Program-made: the position numbers and the translations under genes | From: Rhodobacteraceae bacterium CG17_big_fil_post_rev_8_21_14_2_50_63_15 | GTDB taxonomy: Bacteria; Pseudomonadota; Alphaproteobacteria; Rhodobacterales; Rhodobacteraceae | Reading direction: 5' to 3' | Assembly (NCBI GenBank): GCA_002783205.1 | Contig: PFEY01000050.1 | Location: 28,918 to 92,917, forward strand | Length of the DNA: 64,000 nucleotides | Shown: piece after piece, positions 48,400-59,426 of the stretch | Position numbering within the stretch: the stretch's first letter is position 1 | Layout: every line of letters begins with the position of its first letter | Notes under the pieces: generated by a model | Told to the model about the DNA's origin: nothing | Databases searched by the model: none | What the model saw: only the letters and a program-made list of their open reading frames with translations

Positions 48400-49572
48400 T
48401 CAGCCCAGACCGAGCAGGGACAGCTTCCTCTTGAGGGGTTCGAAAGACCAGCCGTGCGATTCGAAGAAGGCGCGCACCTCGGGGGTCAGCATGCCGCGTC
48501 CGCTGGCATATTGCGGCAGATCGAAGCCGCCGCCATAGTTCAACTCCACGATGACCGGTCCCTCAGGCGTGATCGCAATGTCGGTGGACTGATAGCGGAT
48601 CGGCGCAAAGAGCTGTGCCGCGCGGGCGTTGATTTCGATCAGCTTCTGCCAGTGGGGCAGGGTCATTCCCATCAGCCCCGGCACCTGCGGGTGATCCTCG
48701 TGAAAGGCGATCTCTGGTCCCGCGCGCTCTGCGATGGTGCGGATCGCACCGGTGGCCACGTCGACCTCACAGGCCAGATTGCCGGGTCGCCAGAACGCAT
48801 CCGCGATATGTCCGCCCTGCGGCAGCTTGATCACCGCGAGCGGGCAACAGACCCCGTCCTCGCGCACCATGTTGACCATGCGCACGGTGGCGAGCGCAGG
48901 AGCGAAGCGGGCGATTTCGGGATGGTTCTCGAGCGCGGGCTGGAGGAGATAGGCATTCGCCCCCACGAAGTCGTCGAGAAACCCGGCATAGGTCATCGGT
49001 GGCTGGCCCGCGCATCTGAGATGGGTGCTGTCCGCGCCGTCGACCCGGAAGGCGCCAAAGCTGACCATGCCGTCGACGATCTTGCCGAAGACCGCGCCGC
49101 CCTGAGCGCACAGCACGTCGCGCAACGCCTCGGGAGAGGTAATCTTGGCGATCCCCGGATAGAGGCGCGGCGAGCGGTCGATCACGGCGAGGATGGGCGG
49201 AACGGGCACGCCGCCTGCGGCGAGGATCGTACCAGCCAACACCTTGTCCTCGGCTGCACCGCTCCAGGCGCGATTGTTGCACTTGTGCGTCATGTCCCAA
49301 TGCAGGTCATTCGAGATATAGGCCGCGCGCTGTTCGTCGGTGAACCGGTCATGCCGAAAAAGGCCGTGGCGGACGTATTCGACCATGTTGAGGCGGCTGT
49401 GAGACCGCGCCATCTGCCGGAATTCGCGCTGAATCTGGAACACAGAGCGGCCACTCCTGCGGGCTGCGTGCATGAGAAGTTCCTTGAGCGAGGTGTCGCG
49501 CACCTCGAGATACCTCTGATGGTCGAGCTCGACCGCAGAATGGGGGGCCTTGGCGGCTGTCTGTATGTTCAT
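48400..49572 (-). CDS. Sugar-transfer-associated ATP-grasp family protein
   Basis: NDLHWDMTHKCNNR, GAVFGKIVDG, ATVRMVNMV, STDIAITPEGPVIVELNYGGGFDLPQ. Confidence 0.75.
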   Translation of the reverse strand: MNIQTAAKAPHSAVELDHQRYLEVRDTSLKELLMHAARRSGRSVFQIQREFRQMARSHSRLNMVEYVRHGLFRHDRFTDEQRAAYISNDLHWDMTHKCNNRAWSGAAEDKVLAGTILAAGGVPVPPILAVIDRSPRLYPGIAKITSPEALRDVLCAQGGAVFGKIVDGMVSFGAFRVDGADSTHLRCAGQPPMTYAGFLDDFVGANAYLLQPALENHPEIARFAPALATVRMVNMVREDGVCCPLAVIKLPQGGHIADAFWRPGNLACEVDVATGAIRTIAERAGPEIAFHEDHPQVPGLMGMTLPHWQKLIEINARAAQLFAPIRYQSTDIAITPEGPVIVELNYGGGFDLPQYASGRGMLTPEVRAFFESHGWSFEPLKRKLSLLGLG

Positions 49573-49717
49573 TGGCTGCTCCAGTGCCGACTTTGGACCG
49601 GGATTGTCCCTGTTTCGAGGACAGTAATGCCAATGAATTATGGTGGAATTTTGGCGCAATCCGGGAATTGCATCGGCCCCCCCCCTGTCGTGGTCGATCA
49701 TCCGAGGGGGTCCGCGC

Positions 49718-50155
49718 TTAGGGACGGATGGTCTCGCGCGTGTGGAACATGTTGCCAAGCCCGTCCGAGCCGGTGATCTCGACCAGATGCTGGCCTGCGT
49801 ATTCGCCCTGTGTGATATACTCGATCTCGATCCCGACGGTGCTGCCCTTGAAACGTTGGGGCATGCCGCCTGCGCAGGTGGTCTGGAATTTCTGCAGGAT
49901 CTGACCACGGCGCTTGCGGGCCTTGCCCACATGGGCGATCTGCCCGATCTTGCCGCCTGCGCAATACTTGCCCATCATCGAGACCATCTCGGCGGCCGTA
50001 TAGCCGCCCACGGCATAGATACCTTCGACCACTGGCGTTCCACGTTTGAGCTTGAAGAAGAAGCCCTTGATGGCCTCGGCTTGCGCGGGGGCGGCCATGA
50101 CGACGAGAACGGCGGCGAGCGTTGCAAGAAGCGAAAAAAGAGATGTGCGCGGCAT
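49718..50155 (-). CDS. Small secreted protein of unknown function
   Basis: Signal peptide MPRTSLFSLLATLAAVLVVMAAPAQAEA; no recognised family. Confidence 0.6.
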   Translation of the reverse strand: MPRTSLFSLLATLAAVLVVMAAPAQAEAIKGFFFKLKRGTPVVEGIYAVGGYTAAEMVSMMGKYCAGGKIGQIAHVGKARKRRGQILQKFQTTCAGGMPQRFKGSTVGIEIEYITQGEYAGQHLVEITGSDGLGNMFHTRETIRP

Positions 50156-50410
50156 AAAAATCTTGCTTGGGTTATAGGGACGGGCGAGGCTCGCATCACT
50201 CCTGCGGGGCGTCAACCAAATCGGCGTGGAACTTTCCTCGAGCTGCGGACGCAATCGCCGCTTGCCCCTTGACGGACGCAAAGGCATTCTGCGCGGACTC
50301 TGTTGAAACCTGTGGGGTTTGGCCCCAAATAGGAACCAACGTAACGGAGAGGACCGAAGCTGCTGCAACGGCGGGGCAAGCGTCCTCTTGCCAAGAACAG
50401 GAAAACGAGC

Positions 50411-52822
50411 ATGAATGATACCCTGAACGCCTCATACCCGGTCTTGCCGCTGCGCGATATCGTGGTGTTCCCGCATATGATCGTGCCGCTTTTTGTAGGG
50501 CGCGAGAAGTCGGTCCGAGCATTGGAAGAGGTGATGGCCGATGACAAGCAGATCCTGCTTTCAAGTCAGATCGAGCCGAGCGTGGATGATCCTTCCGAGG
50601 AGGGTATCTTTCGCGTTGGCGTGCTGGCCAATGTGCTGCAACTCCTGAAGCTGCCGGATGGCACGGTGAAAGTGCTGGTCGAGGGTGTGGCGCGAGTGCG
50701 TATCACCGAATATGTTGAGAACGCCCAGTTCTTCGAGGCGCGCGCCGAGTATCTCGACGAGATGCCTGGTGACCCGACGACGATCGAGGCCCTGCTGCGC
50801 ACGGTGAGTGAAGAGTTCACTCGCTATGCCAAGATCAAGAAGAACATCCCGGACGAGGCTCTCGCGGCTGTGACCGAGTCGGAGGAGGCGGCCAAGCTGG
50901 CCGATCTGGTTGCCGGGCACTTGGGCATCGACGTGGTGCGCAAGCAGGAACTTCTGGAGACGCTGAGCGTAAGCGAGCGGCTTGAGAAGGTTTATGGGCT
51001 CATGCAGGGCGAGATGAGCGTCTTGCAGGTCGAAAAGAAGATCAAGACACGGGTCAAGTCACAGATGGAGCGCACGCAGCGCGAATACTATCTGAACGAG
51101 CAGATGAAGGCGATCCAGAGGGAACTCGGCGATGGCGAGGACGGCGAGGGCGAGCTCGCAGAGCTGGAAGATCGGATCAAGGCCACCAAGCTGAGCAAGG
51201 AAGCCCGCGAGAAGGCCGAAGCCGAGCTCAAAAAGCTCAAGCATATGAGCCCGATGAGCGCCGAGGCCACGGTTGTGCGCAATTATCTCGACTGGATGCT
51301 GAGTATCCCGTGGGGTGTCAAAAGCCGCGTGAAGAAGGACCTGCACAAAGCGCAAGAAATTCTTGATGCCGATCACTATGGACTTGAAAAGGTCAAGGAG
51401 CGGATCGTCGAGTATCTGGCAGTGCAGCAACGCAGCCAGAAGCTGAAAGGCCCGATCATGTGCCTTGTCGGTCCGCCGGGTGTGGGCAAGACCAGCCTTG
51501 GAAAAAGCGTGGCGCGGGCCACCGGGCGGGAGTTTATCCGCATTTCACTCGGTGGGGTGCGCGATGAGAGTGAGATTCGCGGCCACCGTCGGACCTATAT
51601 CGGCTCGATGCCGGGCAAGATCATTCAGGTGCTGAAAAAGGCCAAGACCACCAACCCGCTGATTCTGCTCGATGAGATAGACAAGATGGGGCAGGATTTC
51701 CGGGGTGATCCGGCTTCGGCCATGCTCGAAGTGCTCGACCCTGAGCAAAACAGCACCTTTGTGGATCATTATCTGGAGGTGGAGTATGACCTCTCCAACG
51801 TGATGTTCCTGACCACGGCCAATACCTACAACATGCCGTCGCCGCTTCTCGACAGGATGGAGATCATCCCGCTTGCGGGCTACACGGAGGATGAAAAGCG
51901 CGAGATTGCCAAGCAGCATCTCATGGCAAAACAGGTCAAGAACAACGGCTTGAAAAGGGGTGAGTTCACGCTCACTGATGACGCGCTGACGGATATGATC
52001 CGCTACTACACCCGCGAGGCGGGGGTGCGCAATCTCGAGCGCGAGATTGCGAAACTGGCGCGCAAGGCCGTCACACTCATCATCAAGGGCGAAGCGAAGC
52101 AGATTACGGTGACGCCCGAGAACCTTGGAGACTTTCTTGGTGTGCGCAAGTTCAAGTTCGGCCTTGCGGAGGAAAGCGATCAGGTGGGTGTGGTGACGGG
52201 CTTGGCCTATACCTCTGTGGGCGGCGAATTGCTCAACATCGAGGCGCTGCGTCTGCCGGGCAAGGGCCGGATGAAGACGACTGGCAAGCTTGGCGATGTG
52301 ATGAAGGAATCGATTGATGCAGCGGCCTCTTATGTGCGTTCGATCGCGCCGGTGATCGGGGTCAAGCCGCCGAAGTTCGAGAAGTGGGATATCCACGTGC
52401 ATGTGCCTGAAGGGGCCACGCCGAAGGACGGACCATCGGCGGGATTGGCGATGGTGACTTCCATCGTATCGGTGCTCACGGGCATTCCGATCCGAAAGGA
52501 TATCGCGATGACCGGCGAAGTCACGCTGCGCGGTAACGCTCTGCCCATCGGCGGCTTGAAAGAAAAGTTGCTGGCGGCGCTGCGCGGCGGGATCAAGACG
52601 GTGATCATCCCGCGCGACAACGAAAAGGATCTCGCCGAAATCCCGGATAACGTGAAACAGGGGCTCATGATTATCCCCGTCGACCACGTGCGCGACGTTC
52701 TGAAGCTGGCGTTGGTGCGCGAGCCTGAGCCGGTGGATTGGGACGAGGAGGCCGAAGAAGCGGCGGCGGCTGAAGCCGCGCTCAAGTCCGGTGGCAGCGG
52801 CGTTGGTGCAGTGGCACACTGA
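50411..52822 (+). CDS. lon: ATP-dependent protease La
   Basis: GPPGVGKTSLGKSVARATGREFIRISLGGVRDE; protease motif PKDGPSAGLAMVTSIVS. Confidence 0.98.
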   Translation: MNDTLNASYPVLPLRDIVVFPHMIVPLFVGREKSVRALEEVMADDKQILLSSQIEPSVDDPSEEGIFRVGVLANVLQLLKLPDGTVKVLVEGVARVRITEYVENAQFFEARAEYLDEMPGDPTTIEALLRTVSEEFTRYAKIKKNIPDEALAAVTESEEAAKLADLVAGHLGIDVVRKQELLETLSVSERLEKVYGLMQGEMSVLQVEKKIKTRVKSQMERTQREYYLNEQMKAIQRELGDGEDGEGELAELEDRIKATKLSKEAREKAEAELKKLKHMSPMSAEATVVRNYLDWMLSIPWGVKSRVKKDLHKAQEILDADHYGLEKVKERIVEYLAVQQRSQKLKGPIMCLVGPPGVGKTSLGKSVARATGREFIRISLGGVRDESEIRGHRRTYIGSMPGKIIQVLKKAKTTNPLILLDEIDKMGQDFRGDPASAMLEVLDPEQNSTFVDHYLEVEYDLSNVMFLTTANTYNMPSPLLDRMEIIPLAGYTEDEKREIAKQHLMAKQVKNNGLKRGEFTLTDDALTDMIRYYTREAGVRNLEREIAKLARKAVTLIIKGEAKQITVTPENLGDFLGVRKFKFGLAEESDQVGVVTGLAYTSVGGELLNIEALRLPGKGRMKTTGKLGDVMKESIDAAASYVRSIAPVIGVKPPKFEKWDIHVHVPEGATPKDGPSAGLAMVTSIVSVLTGIPIRKDIAMTGEVTLRGNALPIGGLKEKLLAALRGGIKTVIIPRDNEKDLAEIPDNVKQGLMIIPVDHVRDVLKLALVREPEPVDWDEEAEEAAAAEAALKSGGSGVGAVAH

Positions 52823-52847
52823 GCGCGGCAGGATCGAATTAGAATGA

Positions 52848-52872
52848 AGGGCACCCGATCTCGGGTGCTCTT
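52848..52872 (+). terminator. Terminator hairpin downstream of lon
   Basis: AGGGCACCCGA-TC-TCGGGTGCTCTTT. Confidence 0.6.
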
Positions 52873-52953
52873 TGCTTTGGGACCATGTTCGGCTGGTATT
52901 GATCCCGATCCCGCGCTAGCCTCTGGCGGTGGCATAACCAATCGAGGCTAGAG

Positions 52954-53382
52954 ATGAACGTGACAGCAAAGCCGACAACCCGCCGCAAGGGTGCAATGAC
53001 GCGGGATGTCGAGCAAATGGTAGAGTCGAACGTGGAAAGTCTGGTTCTGACGCAGCAATCGACGGCGGAACCGGTCGCCGATGCCGGGCCGGAAATGAAG
53101 AAACAGGAAATGCTGGACAAGGTGGTCAGCCGCGCCAAGGTGAAAAAGAACATCGCCAAACCGCTTCTTGATGCTGTGCTTGAAGTGCTGGGCGAGGCCT
53201 TGGCAGAGGGGCGCGACCTCAACCTGCCACCGTTTGGCAAGGTCAAGGTCAACCGGATCAAGGATTTGGCGCAGGCGCGCGTGATCGTCGCCAAGATCCG
53301 ACAGGCAAAATCCGCCCCACCGGGGTCAAAGTCCTCAGGTCGCCGAGGGGCGAAAGATGAGGTTGCACCTGACGCGGAGTAA
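52954..53382 (+). CDS. HU-like DNA-binding protein with terminal extensions
   Basis: Core KKQEMLDKVVSRAKVKKNIAKPLLDAVLEVLGEALAEGRDLNLPPFGKVKVNRIK. Confidence 0.82.
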   Translation: MNVTAKPTTRRKGAMTRDVEQMVESNVESLVLTQQSTAEPVADAGPEMKKQEMLDKVVSRAKVKKNIAKPLLDAVLEVLGEALAEGRDLNLPPFGKVKVNRIKDLAQARVIVAKIRQAKSAPPGSKSSGRRGAKDEVAPDAE

Positions 53383-53401
53383 CGCTAGAGAACGCGTCGG
53401 C

Positions 53402-53476
53402 GGGTGATTAGCTCAGTGGTAGAGCGCTTCGTTCACATCGAAGATGTCAGGAGTTCAAATCTCTTATCACCCACCA
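53402..53476 (+). tRNA. tRNA-Val(CAC)
   Basis: GGGTGAT/ATCACCC acceptor stem, D-arm TAGCTCAGTGGTAGAGC, anticodon arm CTTCG-TTCACAT-CGAAG (anticodon CAC), T-loop GTTCAAATC, encoded CCA. Confidence 0.95.
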
Positions 53477-53636
53477 GACTTGTCCGTCCTTGGGTCATGG
53501 CGAACCGGGTTCAAGGTGAAGAAACCTTGAATTTGACGCGACATTTTTTTGCAACTGGTCTTTCCAGCAGATCCTGAGTGCTCGGTGCTGCGGTTAGCCT
53601 CTCCAGTATGTCCCGAGATGGTGCAGGAGGTGCGCG

Positions 53637-54215
53637 ATGTCAGAACAATGGTCCGAGGTCTATATCCTGCGCCACGGTCAAACTGAATGGAACGCTGCAG
53701 GACGCATGCAGGGATGGCAGGACAGTGTGCTCACGCCAGAGGGTCGGGCGCAGGCGGAGCGACAGGGCCGCGTTCTGGCGCGCGAAGATCTGAAGGCCTT
53801 TGAGGCATGGTGCAGTCCGCAGGGTCGCGCGATTGCAACTGCGGCCATTGCCGTCGTCGGACGGGTGGCGCAGATTCGCAGCGATGATCGTTTGCGCGAG
53901 ATCAGCCTGGGTGATTGGGAGGGTTGCCTGCGTGCCGATATCCCGGAACTGTCCGGCGTGGACGATGCTGGCGGCAGTGGATTTCTGGGCTACGATCTCG
54001 CCCCGAACGGAGAGGGTCTGGCGGCGCTCTACGCGCGCTGCCGGGCTTTTCTCACCGAACGCCGCGCGCCCATGGTGATCGTGACCCATGGCGTCACGTC
54101 GCGCGTGCTGCGGCTGGTGTTGACCGGGCAGAGTCTTTCCGCGATCGACCGGGTTGGTGGCGGGCAGGGCGTGGTGTATCACCTCGCAGGCGGCGTTCAG
54201 CGGGTTCTGGAGTAG
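53637..54215 (+). CDS. Histidine phosphatase family protein
   Basis: VYILRHGQTEWNAAGRMQGWQDS, REISLGDWEG, IVTHGVTSRVLRLVL. Confidence 0.9.
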   Translation: MSEQWSEVYILRHGQTEWNAAGRMQGWQDSVLTPEGRAQAERQGRVLAREDLKAFEAWCSPQGRAIATAAIAVVGRVAQIRSDDRLREISLGDWEGCLRADIPELSGVDDAGGSGFLGYDLAPNGEGLAALYARCRAFLTERRAPMVIVTHGVTSRVLRLVLTGQSLSAIDRVGGGQGVVYHLAGGVQRVLE

Positions 54216-54362
54216 GTTTGCGGTGCTCTGCTCCGTCAGCCGCGCCCGACAATCTCGAAATGTGCTTCGGTGGGGGCTCGTCCTGCGCCGTTGATCGGTA
54301 GGGTATGGTGTGTTGGATCGGGGCCATCGCGTGCTTCTCCTTGATGCAAGTCCTGGAGCAAT

Positions 54363-55244
54363 CTACAGCGTTTCTGCGGCAATGTGCTGCCAGTCTTTCA
54401 TGCGGGCGCGAAACCATGTGCGTTGTCGCTTGGCATACTGCCTTGTCGCGGTGGTGACGGCCTCGCGCGCTTGATCAAGCGGGATCTCGCCGCGCAGATG
54501 AGCCATCAGGTCCTGAGCTCCAATGATCTTCGACGCAGGGCGCGTGGCGTCCCATGTGGCAAAATTTGCGCGCACTTCGTCCAGCGCGCCAGCCTTCAGC
54601 ATTGCATCGAAGCGTCGGGCAATGTGGACATCAAGCCAATCCTTGGCCGCCTCGATCAGAAGTGAGGTGCAGCCGGAGAGGGGCAACAAAGCGGGCGGTG
54701 TTGTCTCCTGCCAGGAGGCGAGGCCCCGACCGGTGGCATGCAGCACTTCCCAGGCGCGTTGGACACGCACCGGGTTCGCCCTGTCGATGCGCGCGCGGGT
54801 CTCGCCATCGAGATCGGCCAGCAGCCGGTCCAATCCTTCGGTCTTGAGCAGCTTGTCAGCCCTGAGCCGCAACGCCAGAGGCGTTGCAGGGATTTCGGCC
54901 AACCCCTCGGTCAAGGCCGAGAAGTATAATCCGGTGCCGCCGACGATGATGGGGCGCTCCGCCCTGCGCAGCACCTGCTCAACCTCTCGCAGCCAGTGTC
55001 CGGCGGAATAATCCGCCACTGGCGGCACATGACCATAGAGCATATGCGGCTGCGCGGCTTCTTCCTCGGGGCTGGGTCGAGCGCTAAGAATCCGCCAGTT
55101 CGCATAGACCTGTAGCGCGTCAGCATTGACAATGACGCCTCCCTGCGCCCGAGCAATCGCAAGAGCGAGGGTCGATTTTCCGCTGGCGGTCGGTCCTGCG
55201 ATCAGCACCGGGCGGTCGGGGTCTATGGTCCGGGAAATGTCCAT
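54363..55244 (-). CDS. miaA: tRNA dimethylallyltransferase
   Basis: [54 protein letters not shown]. Confidence 0.95.
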   Translation of the reverse strand: MDISRTIDPDRPVLIAGPTASGKSTLALAIARAQGGVIVNADALQVYANWRILSARPSPEEEAAQPHMLYGHVPPVADYSAGHWLREVEQVLRRAERPIIVGGTGLYFSALTEGLAEIPATPLALRLRADKLLKTEGLDRLLADLDGETRARIDRANPVRVQRAWEVLHATGRGLASWQETTPPALLPLSGCTSLLIEAAKDWLDVHIARRFDAMLKAGALDEVRANFATWDATRPASKIIGAQDLMAHLRGEIPLDQAREAVTTATRQYAKRQRTWFRARMKDWQHIAAETL

Positions 55245-55385
55245 GCGGTGCGGTTATCCCGGAGAGTTCTCTTTGACGAGGCGGTTTTGCGCCCTTTTGG
55301 TCGAGACGCCTGGTTTCCCCGATTGCACCTTGGTGACATTTGCGACATTTTGCGCGCGATTGACCTGACGCAGCGGAGACTCCCG

Positions 55386-56117
55386 ATGACGATCCCGACT
55401 CCCACCCGCGCAAAGTTCACGCGCGTCATGCTCAAGATTTCCGGCGAGGCGCTGATGGGCGATCTGGGTTACGGATTGCATCCGCCCACGGTCGAACGGA
55501 TCGCGCGGGAGGTCAAGAGCGTGCATGATCTCGAGGTCGAGATCTGCATGGTGATCGGCGGCGGGAATATCTTTCGCGGTTTGCAAGGCTCGGCGCAGGG
55601 GATGGAGCGCACAACCGCCGATTACATGGGAATGCTGGCGACGGTGATGAACGCGCTTGCGATGCAGTCCGCGCTGGAAAAGATTGGCGTCTTTTGTCGG
55701 GTGATTTCGGCGATTCGTATGGATGAAGTGGCAGAGCCCTATATCCGCCGCCGCGCTGTGCGGCATCTTGAGAAGAAGCGTGTCTGCATCTTCGCAGCCG
55801 GAACGGGCAATCCCTATTTCACCACGGACACCGCGGCCACGCTGCGCGCCAACGAGATGGCCTGCGAGGCGATCTTCAAGGGCACCAAGGTGGATGGTGT
55901 TTATGACAAGGACCCGATCAAACATGCGGATGCCAAGCGTTATGACCGCGTCACTTATGACGAGGTGCTTGCGCAACATCTTGGGGTAATGGACGCCTCT
56001 GCCATAGCCTTGGCGCGCGACAACAACCTGCCAATCATCGTCTTTTCACTGGATGAACCAGGAGGTTTCAAGGGGATTCTCGCGGGCGAGGGGACCTATA
56101 CAACCGTTCATGGTTAA
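55386..56117 (+). CDS. pyrH: UMP kinase
   Basis: [50 protein letters not shown]. Confidence 0.96.
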   Translation: MTIPTPTRAKFTRVMLKISGEALMGDLGYGLHPPTVERIAREVKSVHDLEVEICMVIGGGNIFRGLQGSAQGMERTTADYMGMLATVMNALAMQSALEKIGVFCRVISAIRMDEVAEPYIRRRAVRHLEKKRVCIFAAGTGNPYFTTDTAATLRANEMACEAIFKGTKVDGVYDKDPIKHADAKRYDRVTYDEVLAQHLGVMDASAIALARDNNLPIIVFSLDEPGGFKGILAGEGTYTTVHG

Positions 56118-56165
56118 GGCAAAACAGGCGGCAAAGGATATGACCGCAACAAGGACTCGACAAAG

Positions 56166-56729
56166 ATGGCGGATGATACTGAAATTGACTTGGCCGGTCT
56201 GGAGCGTCGGATGGACGGTGCGATCGGAGCGCTCAAGACCGAATTTGCGTCGTTGCGGACCGGCAGAGCCTCGGCTTCGATGCTCGAACCGGTGTTGGTC
56301 GATGCCTATGGCACCAAGACGCCCATCAATCAGGTTGGCACCGTCAACGTGCCCGAGTCGCGTATGGTGACGATAAACGTCTGGGACAAGAGCCTCGTCG
56401 GCAAGGTTGAAAAGGCGATCCGTGAGAGCGGGTTGGGAATCAACCCGCAACTCAACGGCACGATCATCATGCTGCCAATCCCTGAACTGAACGAGGAGCG
56501 ACGCCGCGAATTGACCAAGGTTGCCTCGCAATATGCGGAACATGCTCGCGTTGCCGTGCGCAACGTGCGCCGCGATGGAATGGACCAGATAAAAAAGGCC
56601 AAGACCGGCAGCATGTCCGAGGATGACCAGAAATTCTGGGAGACCGAGGTGCAGGATCTGACGGATCGTTTCATCAAGCTGGTGGATGAAGCCCTCGACC
56701 ATAAACAAGCTGAAATCATGCAGGTTTGA
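56166..56729 (+). CDS. frr: Ribosome recycling factor
   Basis: [45 protein letters not shown]. Confidence 0.97.
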   Translation: MADDTEIDLAGLERRMDGAIGALKTEFASLRTGRASASMLEPVLVDAYGTKTPINQVGTVNVPESRMVTINVWDKSLVGKVEKAIRESGLGINPQLNGTIIMLPIPELNEERRRELTKVASQYAEHARVAVRNVRRDGMDQIKKAKTGSMSEDDQKFWETEVQDLTDRFIKLVDEALDHKQAEIMQV

Positions 56730-57472
56730 CGATGACCTATGCGCCTGCGGCAAAAGAACAGCCCGTGAGTGATGGCCCTCGTCATGTAGCGATCATCATG
56801 GACGGCAATGGCCGTTGGGCTCAGGCGCGCGGTCGGCCCCGTCTTTTCGGGCATCATGCCGGTGCGCGGCGCGTTCGCGAGATTGTCGAGGCCTGCCCTG
56901 GACTAGGCGTGGATTATCTGACGATCTTTGCCTTTTCCACGGAGAACTGGAAACGCACCCAAACAGAGGTGGCGGGCCTGATGAGCCTGTTTCGTCGATA
57001 CATCATGAAGGAAATGCAGGAATTCGTGCGCTACAATGTGCGCGTGCGGTTCATCGGTGACCGTCTGCGGCTTGAAGTGAAGTTGCGTGCGCTGATGGAT
57101 GAAGCCGAAGCGATGACCAGGGACTGCTCCGGACTCAACCTGACGATCGCGATCAATTACGGCGGGCGTGACGAAGTGGCGCGTGCGACCAAGCGGCTGG
57201 CGGTGGATGTGGCCGAAGGTCGGCTGAAGCCGGAGGATGTCGATCTGGAGACCCTGCCGCGTTACCTTGATACCTGCGTGCTCCCCGATCCCGATCTGGT
57301 GATCCGAACCAGCGGTGAGGCGCGCATCTCGAACTTTCTTCTATGGCAATCGGCTTACGCGGAATACGAGTTCATCGACACGCTCTGGCCAGATTTTTCG
57401 GCAAGGATTTTTTCCGAAGTGCTGATGCAATATGGAGCGCGTGAGCGTCGGTTCGGGACCGTGCGCGCATGA
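56726..57472 (+). CDS. uppS: Isoprenyl (undecaprenyl) diphosphate synthase
   Basis: [67 protein letters not shown]. Confidence 0.97.
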   Translation: MTMTYAPAAKEQPVSDGPRHVAIIMDGNGRWAQARGRPRLFGHHAGARRVREIVEACPGLGVDYLTIFAFSTENWKRTQTEVAGLMSLFRRYIMKEMQEFVRYNVRVRFIGDRLRLEVKLRALMDEAEAMTRDCSGLNLTIAINYGGRDEVARATKRLAVDVAEGRLKPEDVDLETLPRYLDTCVLPDPDLVIRTSGEARISNFLLWQSAYAEYEFIDTLWPDFSARIFSEVLMQYGARERRFGTVRA

Positions 57473-58248
57473 CTGCTTCCCCGCGATGGTCTGATCTGGT
57501 GCCCCGGCTGTTGTCGGGTGTCGTGATGATCGCGGTCGGAGCGGGGGCGATCTGGGTCGGCGGGCTGAGCTTTGCGGCGCTCGTTTCTGTCTTGGCTGGG
57601 CTGATGATCTGGGAAGGTGCGAGCATGTTCGGCGCTCTCGATGCAGTGCGTTCGGGCGTGCTGGCGACGATGGCCTTGGCGCTTGCACTCTGGCTCCCGG
57701 GGATGATGGCGCTGCCGTTGCTTTTGGCGGCAGCATTGGTTGCGGCAAGCACGATCGAACGCGAGCGCGGGCCGTTTCTGGCTCTGGCGCTGTGGTCGCT
57801 TGTGGGGTGCTACGCGATGGGCCTCCTGCGCGCTGAGGCGGGGCTCATCTGGGTGCTCTGGCTGGTGGCGGTGGTGGTCATCTCCGACGTGGCAGGCTAC
57901 TTCATGGGGCGGATCCTCGGGGGCGCAAAGTTCTGGCCGCGCGTCAGCCCCAAGAAAACATGGTCCGGCACCATTTCCGGCTGGGTTGGATCAGGGGTGA
58001 TCGGTCTTTTGTTCGCCGAACCCACCGGGGCAGGCTTGGTGCTGGTGCCCGTCTCGATGTTTGTCGGCTTTGCCGGGCAGATGGGCGATATAGCAGAAAG
58101 TGCCGTCAAGCGTCTTCGTGGCATCAAGGACAGCTCAAACCTCATTCCCGGCCATGGCGGCGTGCTCGACCGGTTTGACGCGATGCTGGGGGCGGCGCTG
58201 GTCGTGATGTTCCTCTGGATGGTCGGCGTTTTGCCTAGTGTGACATGA
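57469..58248 (+). CDS. cdsA: Phosphatidate cytidylyltransferase
   Basis: DVAGYFMGRILGGAKFWPRVSPKKTWSGTISG; C-terminal KDSSNLIPGHGGVLDRFDAML. Confidence 0.96.
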   Translation: MTASPRWSDLVPRLLSGVVMIAVGAGAIWVGGLSFAALVSVLAGLMIWEGASMFGALDAVRSGVLATMALALALWLPGMMALPLLLAAALVAASTIERERGPFLALALWSLVGCYAMGLLRAEAGLIWVLWLVAVVVISDVAGYFMGRILGGAKFWPRVSPKKTWSGTISGWVGSGVIGLLFAEPTGAGLVLVPVSMFVGFAGQMGDIAESAVKRLRGIKDSSNLIPGHGGVLDRFDAMLGAALVVMFLWMVGVLPSVT

Positions 58249-59417
58249 AGAGGATTTCAATTCTTGGCGCGACCGGGTCAATCGGGCAGAGCACGATTGA
58301 CCTTGTTGCGCGCGCGCCAGAAGATTTTAAGGTTGTAGCGCTGACCGGGGGCCGCAATGTCAAGCGGCTGGCAGCCGATTGCATTGCGCTCGGAGCAGAA
58401 GTTGCCGTGACGGCGCATGACGATCTGTTGCCGGATTTGCGCGCTGCCCTTGAGGGAACCGGGATCGAGGCGGCGGCGGGTGTCCAGGCGTTGATCGAGG
58501 CTGCCCGCCGTCCGGCAGATTGGGTGATGTCGGCGATTGTCGGGGCCGCGGGACTTGCCCCCGGCCTTGCGGTCCTTGAAGAAGGCACGACGCTGGCCCT
58601 TGCAAACAAGGAGTCTCTGGTCACTGCCGGACCACTCCTGCTGGAAACTGCGCGCCGCACGGGGGCAAGGATCTTGCCGGTGGACAGCGAACATTCGGCG
58701 ATATTTCAGGCGTTGGTCGGTGAGGACAAGACCGCCGTGTCGCGGGTGATCATCACCGCTTCGGGGGGAGCGTTCCGGGACTGGCCGCTGGACCGGCTGG
58801 CCAAGGCCACGGTTGCAGAGGCCTCGTCACATCCGAACTGGGATATGGGGCAACGGATCACGATCGACAGCGCTTCGATGTTCAACAAGGCGCTGGAGAT
58901 GATCGAGGCGCGCGAATTCTTCGATTTCGCGCCCGACCAGATCGAGGTTCTCATTCATCCGCAATCGGTGGTGCATGCACTTGTGGGGTTTTGCGATGGC
59001 GGGTTGATGGCGCATGTCGGCCCGCCCGATATGCGCCACGCGATCGGTTATGCGCTGAACTGGCCCGCGCGTCGGGCACTGCCGGTCGCGACGCTGGATC
59101 TGGCCGCTGTCGGCCGGCTCGAATTTCACACCCCCGATCTCATGCGCTATCCGGCGCTTCGACTGGCGCGCGAGGTGATGACCCGGCGTGGCGTGTCAGG
59201 CGCGATCTTCAATGCCGCAAAGGAACGCGCGCTCGATCATTTCATTGCGGGGCATATCGTGTTTACCGACATGCAGAGCGTGGTCGAGGAGGTTCTGGAC
59301 GCGCTCTGCGATGCCCCCGAGGCGCGGAATGCCGGGTTGACCCTTGATGTTGTGGCCCGGATGGACCATCTGGCAAGAATGCGCGCCGATCAGGTCGTGA
59401 GTGCACGAAAAACTTAA
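58245..59417 (+). CDS. dxr: 1-deoxy-D-xylulose 5-phosphate reductoisomerase
   Basis: ILGATGSIGQSTIDLV, LANKESLVTAG, PVDSEHSAIFQ, HPNWDMGQRITIDSASMFNKALE. Confidence 0.97.
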   Translation: MKRISILGATGSIGQSTIDLVARAPEDFKVVALTGGRNVKRLAADCIALGAEVAVTAHDDLLPDLRAALEGTGIEAAAGVQALIEAARRPADWVMSAIVGAAGLAPGLAVLEEGTTLALANKESLVTAGPLLLETARRTGARILPVDSEHSAIFQALVGEDKTAVSRVIITASGGAFRDWPLDRLAKATVAEASSHPNWDMGQRITIDSASMFNKALEMIEAREFFDFAPDQIEVLIHPQSVVHALVGFCDGGLMAHVGPPDMRHAIGYALNWPARRALPVATLDLAAVGRLEFHTPDLMRYPALRLAREVMTRRGVSGAIFNAAKERALDHFIAGHIVFTDMQSVVEEVLDALCDAPEARNAGLTLDVVARMDHLARMRADQVVSARKT

Positions 59418-59426
59418 GGATAGAGC

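Noticed and set aside
53510-53531. TTCAAGG...CCTTGAA hairpin after tRNA-Val as terminator
   Set aside because: Stem is AT-containing and only 7 bp, and the T-run lies about 12 nt beyond it; insufficient support
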